Shown here: piece by piece, positions 6,414 to 8,490 of the stretch
Position numbering within the stretch: position 1 is the stretch's first letter
How the letters are laid out: every line of letters begins with the position of its first letter
Assembly (NCBI GenBank): GCA_030656435.1
Contig: JAUSOA010000266.1
Coordinates: 1-8,490 of the forward strand
DNA length: 8,490 bases
Source of the DNA: Acholeplasmataceae bacterium
GTDB taxonomy: Bacteria > Bacillota_I > Bacilli_A > Acholeplasmatales > Acholeplasmataceae
Reading direction: 5' to 3'
Translations under genes and position numbers: made by a program
Notes under the pieces: model-generated
Databases searched by the model: none
What the model was told of the DNA's origin: nothing
What the model saw: the letters and a program-made list of their open reading frames with translations, nothing else

Positions 6414-6417
6414 GGAG
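6414..6417 (+). promoter_or_regulatory. Ribosome binding site that sets the VanZ start at 6424
   Basis: GGAG at 6414-6417 is six bases before the ATG at 6424. The upstream candidates, TTG at 6409 and ATG at 6412, lie next to or within this site and have only AAGGA (6403-6407) at a short distance. The same ten-base leader ATTGATGGAG precedes the ABC-FtsX start (3434-3443), where GGAGG is clearly the ribosome site. Confidence 0.6.
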
Positions 6418-6423
6418 TTATTG

Positions 6424-6882
6424 ATGAAGAATAAAAAAAGAACTATTTATTTCATTTTAATCATTTTAATGACAGTATTGATTTGGGCGAACTCAGTTTT
6501 ACCTGCAAACATATCTGGTGCACAAAGTGGGTTTGTCGTCAATACAGTTCAAAGCACACTTACTATTTTTGGTATTTATATGAATACCGACATTTTGTCG
6601 ATTATCATTAGGAAAAGTGCTCATTTTGTTGAATTTTTCATCTTGGGTCTTCTCTGGTATCAGTTTCTAAAAGAGCTAGAAACAAATAATAAACTAGTTA
6701 AATGGTATGCAATAATCTTTTGTCTAGTAACAGCTTTGATTGATGAATCCATACAGTTATTTTCCGATGGTAGAGCATTCCAATTAACCGATATCGCAAT
6801 TGATTTATTTGGATCCTCGATGGCAATATTTTCTCTTGTATTTGCTTCCTATCTTCAAACAAAAAAGGGTGAATCCGTTTGA
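6424..6882 (+). CDS. VanZ-family membrane protein
   Basis: 152 residues from the ATG at 6424 (156 if the ATG at 6412 is used). Four membrane segments lie near residues 7-24, 68-84, 94-112 and 122-146. The family motifs are clear: 'RKSAHFVEF' (63-71) with the conserved Lys, His and Glu, and 'DESIQLF..GR......DIAIDLFG' (107-130) with D107, E108, Q111, G116, R117, D123, D127 and G130. VanZ proteins sit in the cytoplasmic membrane. The founding member gives low-level teicoplanin resistance in enterococci, but most family members, probably including this one, are chromosomal with no proven role, perhaps in the envelope. No vanHAX genes are present. The stop codon lies in the loop of a terminator hairpin, and the last 28 bases overlap the convergent ClbS-family gene. 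Confidence 0.9.
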   Translation: MKNKKRTIYFILIILMTVLIWANSVLPANISGAQSGFVVNTVQSTLTIFGIYMNTDILSIIIRKSAHFVEFFILGLLWYQFLKELETNNKLVKWYAIIFCLVTALIDESIQLFSDGRAFQLTDIAIDLFGSSMAIFSLVFASYLQTKKGESV

Positions 6883-7406
6883 GATTCGCCCTTTTCATAT
6901 GTATTAAGTAGTTTAATTTGCCTTTGAACGAGTTCGATTGCCCATTCATAATGATGTGCTGCACAATGGTCGATAAAATCAGCTAATGTCTGAGAAGCCC
7001 ACTTCAATTGATTTCTTTCAAAAAGTAGTTCATCAGACAAACTCAAAATTAAATAAAGTAGTTTGACATGGGATGATACTATTAAAGATTTTGCATCATC
7101 AAGAGAAGTGTTTTGATATTTTTTCCATATCTCAACATTCAGTTCATTCATCTCTTTCCAAGTATAACCCTCTTTAGGAACAATTGGTTCCTTTTTTTGA
7201 TTCAGGCTAACATCTAAGTAACCAAACAGCATTTCATGCCATTCATGCAAATGAACCAAAACATCTCGATAATTCTTATCTCGATATTCAAATAAAAATT
7301 GCTGATTTTGAGCTTCAATAGATTGTTCTTGAATTAACTTCATTAATAGTGAAAATGTCTGTTCACTAGCAAGAATAAGTTCTTCCTTTGTTTTAAATCT
7401 TCTCAT
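6855..7406 (-). CDS. ClbS/DfsB-family four-helix bundle protein
   Basis: 183 residues, soluble and helical. It begins 'MRRFKTKEELILASEQTF', the usual 'sKeELi.ai...f..L' opening of ClbS/DfsB (DUF1706) proteins. Family motifs follow: 'RDVLVHLHEWHEML' (47-60), 'GYTWKEMNELNVEIW' (80-94) and 'DHCAAHHYEWA' near the end (146-156). ClbS of E. coli is a cyclopropane hydrolase that protects its host from colibactin; most Firmicute homologues have no known substrate. I chose the ATG at 7406, seven bases after the GAGG of GAGGTGA (7417-7411). The ATG at 7409 is nearly as good, and a TTG at 7424 lies upstream of the ribosome site and is rejected. The last codons are read through the shared terminator hairpin, so the tail (GESQTDSPFFV) is partly dictated by it. 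An extended -10 lies at 7442-7434. Confidence 0.87.
   Translation of the reverse strand: MRRFKTKEELILASEQTFSLLMKLIQEQSIEAQNQQFLFEYRDKNYRDVLVHLHEWHEMLFGYLDVSLNQKKEPIVPKEGYTWKEMNELNVEIWKKYQNTSLDDAKSLIVSSHVKLLYLILSLSDELLFERNQLKWASQTLADFIDHCAAHHYEWAIELVQRQIKLLNTYEKGESQTDSPFFV
6861..6895. terminator. Bidirectional terminator inside overlapping convergent coding ends
   Basis: A 9-bp stem GGGTGAATC (6867-6875) with GATTCGCCC (6883-6891), including one G-T pair, closes a 7-base loop holding the VanZ stop codon. AAAAAA at 6861-6866 and TTTT at 6892-6895 provide U-tracts for minus- and plus-strand transcripts. The minus-strand ClbS-family gene stops only at 6855, beyond the hairpin, so the terminator is part of its coding sequence. 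Confidence 0.88.
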
Positions 7407-7410
7407 CATA

Positions 7411-7417
7411 TCACCTC
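7411..7417 (-). promoter_or_regulatory. Ribosome binding site of the ClbS-family gene
   Basis: GAGGTGA, with a T following, on the minus strand matches eight bases complementary to the 16S 3' end. It precedes two adjacent ATGs, at 7409 and 7406. Spacing from GAGG is 4 and 7 bases, favouring the second. Confidence 0.75.
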
Positions 7418-7433
7418 GATTCAATTCAACATC

Positions 7434-7442
7434 ATTATACCA
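7434..7442 (-). promoter_or_regulatory. Extended -10 promoter of the ClbS-family gene
   Basis: TGGTATAAT on the minus strand (7442-7434) is an extended -10 element placed immediately after the stop codon of the ADP-ribosylglycohydrolase-like gene. No good -35 is seen at 16-18 bases. It would give this gene transcription independent of, or added to, the upstream operon. Confidence 0.6.
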
Positions 7443-7443
7443 C

Positions 7444-8310
7444 TTAGAAGGTAACTTTAGATCTCCAAGATTCAGGAATAGTCGATATCTGACTCATAAT
7501 AGCTCCAAGAAGAAGACCACGATCAGAGCTAGCACCACCAATTCTTGTATTCCATTCAATGAGTTCTTCGTAGGATTTGCTATGGGCTAAAAGATGAAAT
7601 ATTAAGGGTATAGAATACTGAATATAACAAGAAATACCAGCATACCCTTTAATAAATTCTTGAGTGTCTTCCATCTCAATAGCGTGCGCAAGCTTATTGG
7701 TAAATTGAATCGGAGCAAGCTTAATTGCATCCTTCAAAACATAGTTAAGTTCTCTTTTTTGTATCTCATCAAAGATATAATCGAAAACTTTAAAGAACTC
7801 AAAATACTCAGATTTGTTAGTAAAAAGTTGTGTCAATTCAAAGGCTTTATCGTTTCCCAAACCAAGTTCTTTTGCAACTAGATAGGGGATAAAACCGACC
7901 AAGTGGTCATCTGTTTTCTCTTGAATAGGAAGACCTAATTTTAAATCCTTGTTCAGTTGATCGATAACTAATAATTTACCATAGGATTCTACATATCCTG
8001 AGTAATCTCCACCCGGTTTAATGTATTTATATATTAAGTCTTCATAATCCTTTTTGGTGAACTCACTATTATCTTTCATCGCTTGATAAAGCCATATCAT
8101 GAAGCTACCCTGAGTTGAAACATCGCCTACTTTTTGATGAGGATAAACAAAATAGGAAGGTTTACCTGCATCATATTCTGTTTGATCTTGAACTTGAAAA
8201 AGTAAAGACTTTTTTAAAGATAGTTCTTCAAGATATTTAGAATTGTAAACCCAATGATAACCAAGACTTGCTGCATTTGCAACTAAACTTCCATATAGAT
8301 ATTTTTCCAT
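7444..8310 (-). CDS. ADP-ribosylglycohydrolase-family protein, divergent
   Basis: 288 residues from the ATG at 8310. The N-terminal helix 'YLYGSLVANAASLGYHWVYN' (4-23) fits the 'G.l.gaaiaDa.alg.HWiYd' opening of one ADP-ribosylglycohydrolase subfamily. 'GDVSTQGSFMIWL' (62-74) lies where classical enzymes have the TDDT metal motif. The C-terminal 'CYIQYSIPLIFHLLAH' (228-243) and 'NTRIGGASSDRGLLLGA' (254-270) correspond to the classical 'a..aGGDtDt.aa..Ga' helix. Classical members use two Mg ions to remove ADP-ribose from protein residues. Here the Asp residues of both motifs are not kept at the usual places, so activity is uncertain. I chose ATG 8310 because AGGATGTGAT (8324-8315) is the ribosome site; the upstream GTG at 8319 lies within it. 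The gene follows the ABC ATPase stop by 12 bases, so the two are co-transcribed. Confidence 0.8.
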   Translation of the reverse strand: MEKYLYGSLVANAASLGYHWVYNSKYLEELSLKKSLLFQVQDQTEYDAGKPSYFVYPHQKVGDVSTQGSFMIWLYQAMKDNSEFTKKDYEDLIYKYIKPGGDYSGYVESYGKLLVIDQLNKDLKLGLPIQEKTDDHLVGFIPYLVAKELGLGNDKAFELTQLFTNKSEYFEFFKVFDYIFDEIQKRELNYVLKDAIKLAPIQFTNKLAHAIEMEDTQEFIKGYAGISCYIQYSIPLIFHLLAHSKSYEELIEWNTRIGGASSDRGLLLGAIMSQISTIPESWRSKVTF

Positions 8311-8314
8311 AAAA

Positions 8315-8324
8315 ATCACATCCT
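8315..8324 (-). promoter_or_regulatory. Ribosome binding site of the ADP-ribosylglycohydrolase-like gene
   Basis: AGGATGTGAT on the minus strand differs by one base from the ideal AGGAGGTGAT. It overlaps the stop codon of the ABC ATPase gene and precedes the ATG at 8310, ruling out the GTG at 8319 as the start. Confidence 0.75.
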
Positions 8325-8490
8325 ATCTTACTTTTTTCATAAACTCTCTAAGGGACTCGTGCTTTGGATTATCTAAGATACTTGGAGGACCCTGTTCAAT
8401 AATCATACCCTGATCCATATAGATCACATAATCAGCAAAATCTTTTACAAAACTCATCACATGTGTAACGAAAATAAAATCTTTTCCTAG
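8323..8490 (-). CDS. Amino-acid ABC transporter ATP-binding protein (GlnQ-like), C-terminal fragment
   Basis: Only the last 55 codons are in the window; the gene continues past the right edge. The fragment reads 'FIFVTHVMSFVKDFADYVIYMD' and then 'GMIIEQGPPSILDNPKHESLREFMKKV'. This matches the end of polar amino-acid uptake ATPases (GlnQ/HisP/ArtM type): the switch histidine in VTH, 'ADYVIYMDQG', and the characteristic 'NPKHE..R.F..KV' terminus. It would be the cytoplasmic energising subunit of an importer whose permease and binding protein lie outside the window. The stop is 12 bases from the start of the ADP-ribosylglycohydrolase-like gene, with that gene's ribosome site overlapping the stop, which indicates one operon. 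The Walker motifs are not visible here, and the exact amino acid cannot be told. Confidence 0.88.
   Translation of the reverse strand, partial: LGKDFIFVTHVMSFVKDFADYVIYMDQGMIIEQGPPSILDNPKHESLREFMKKVR

Noticed and set aside
6409..6882. vanZ as a glycopeptide-resistance gene
   Set aside because: Family membership is clear, but no vanR/S/H/A/X genes or mobile element are nearby; VanZ-family proteins are common chromosomal genes, so no resistance role is claimed.
6698..6964. 88-codon open frame on the minus strand across the vanZ/clbS-like junction
   Set aside because: Overlaps two well-supported genes, in a different frame from the ClbS-like gene, with a low-complexity basic product and no ribosome site.
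7660..7881. 73-codon open frame on the plus strand
   Set aside because: Antisense to the ADP-ribosylglycohydrolase-like gene, with no promoter or ribosome site.
8311..8319. GTG start giving three extra N-terminal residues to the ADP-ribosylglycohydrolase-like protein
   Set aside because: The GTG lies within the Shine-Dalgarno sequence for the ATG at 8310.

Overview
The window is strongly AT-rich DNA from a low-GC Gram-positive-type bacterium. Several genes end in TGA and tryptophan is written TGG, so the standard genetic code is in use. This excludes code-4 mycoplasmas but fits Acholeplasma/Izemoplasma-like Mollicutes or a low-GC Firmicute. That placement is an inference from base composition, code, strong AGGAGGTGAT-type ribosome sites and gene types; no rRNA or marker gene is present. 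Genes are tightly packed, with good sigma-A-type promoters and T-tailed hairpin terminators, several of them bidirectional. No tRNA, rRNA, CRISPR, IS element or phage gene was seen, and no stretch over 300 bases lacks a gene.

Layout. (1) 2-1152, plus strand: the 3' end of a PadR-family regulator, overlapping by ATGA the gene for a six-pass membrane protein with an N-terminal HAAS domain. (2) 1200-2677, minus strand: a short RmlD-like SDR dehydrogenase, then a six-pass membrane protein with its own promoter and a perfect inverted repeat at the expected transcription start. A bidirectional terminator (1151-1190) separates blocks 1 and 2. (3) 2810-5919, plus strand: a small membrane protein built from three copies of a ~46-residue two-helix unit, then an 822-residue protein fusing an ABC ATPase domain to a MacB/FtsX-like permease with a large extracellular domain; the ATPase part is degenerate. 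(4) 6066-6882, plus strand: an 83-residue two-helix membrane protein and a VanZ-family protein, each with its own terminator. (5) 6855-8490, minus strand, read right to left: the C-terminal end of a GlnQ-like amino-acid ABC ATPase, a divergent ADP-ribosylglycohydrolase-family protein, and a ClbS/DfsB-family protein whose gene converges on and overlaps vanZ inside a shared terminator.

How the genes fit together: most of the window encodes envelope proteins (HAAS, HdeD-like, triple-repeat, ABC-FtsX, small two-helix, VanZ), each largely its own transcription unit rather than one operon. The PadR-HAAS pair is a familiar regulator plus membrane-sensor module. The minus-strand group at the right pairs two families known elsewhere for removing chemical modifications (ADP-ribose; colibactin-type electrophiles) behind an amino-acid importer gene. 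The best candidates for unusual biology are the degenerate ABC-FtsX fusion, the triple-repeat membrane protein and the ADP-ribosylglycohydrolase/ClbS pair. I do not see a clear-cut new multi-gene system.
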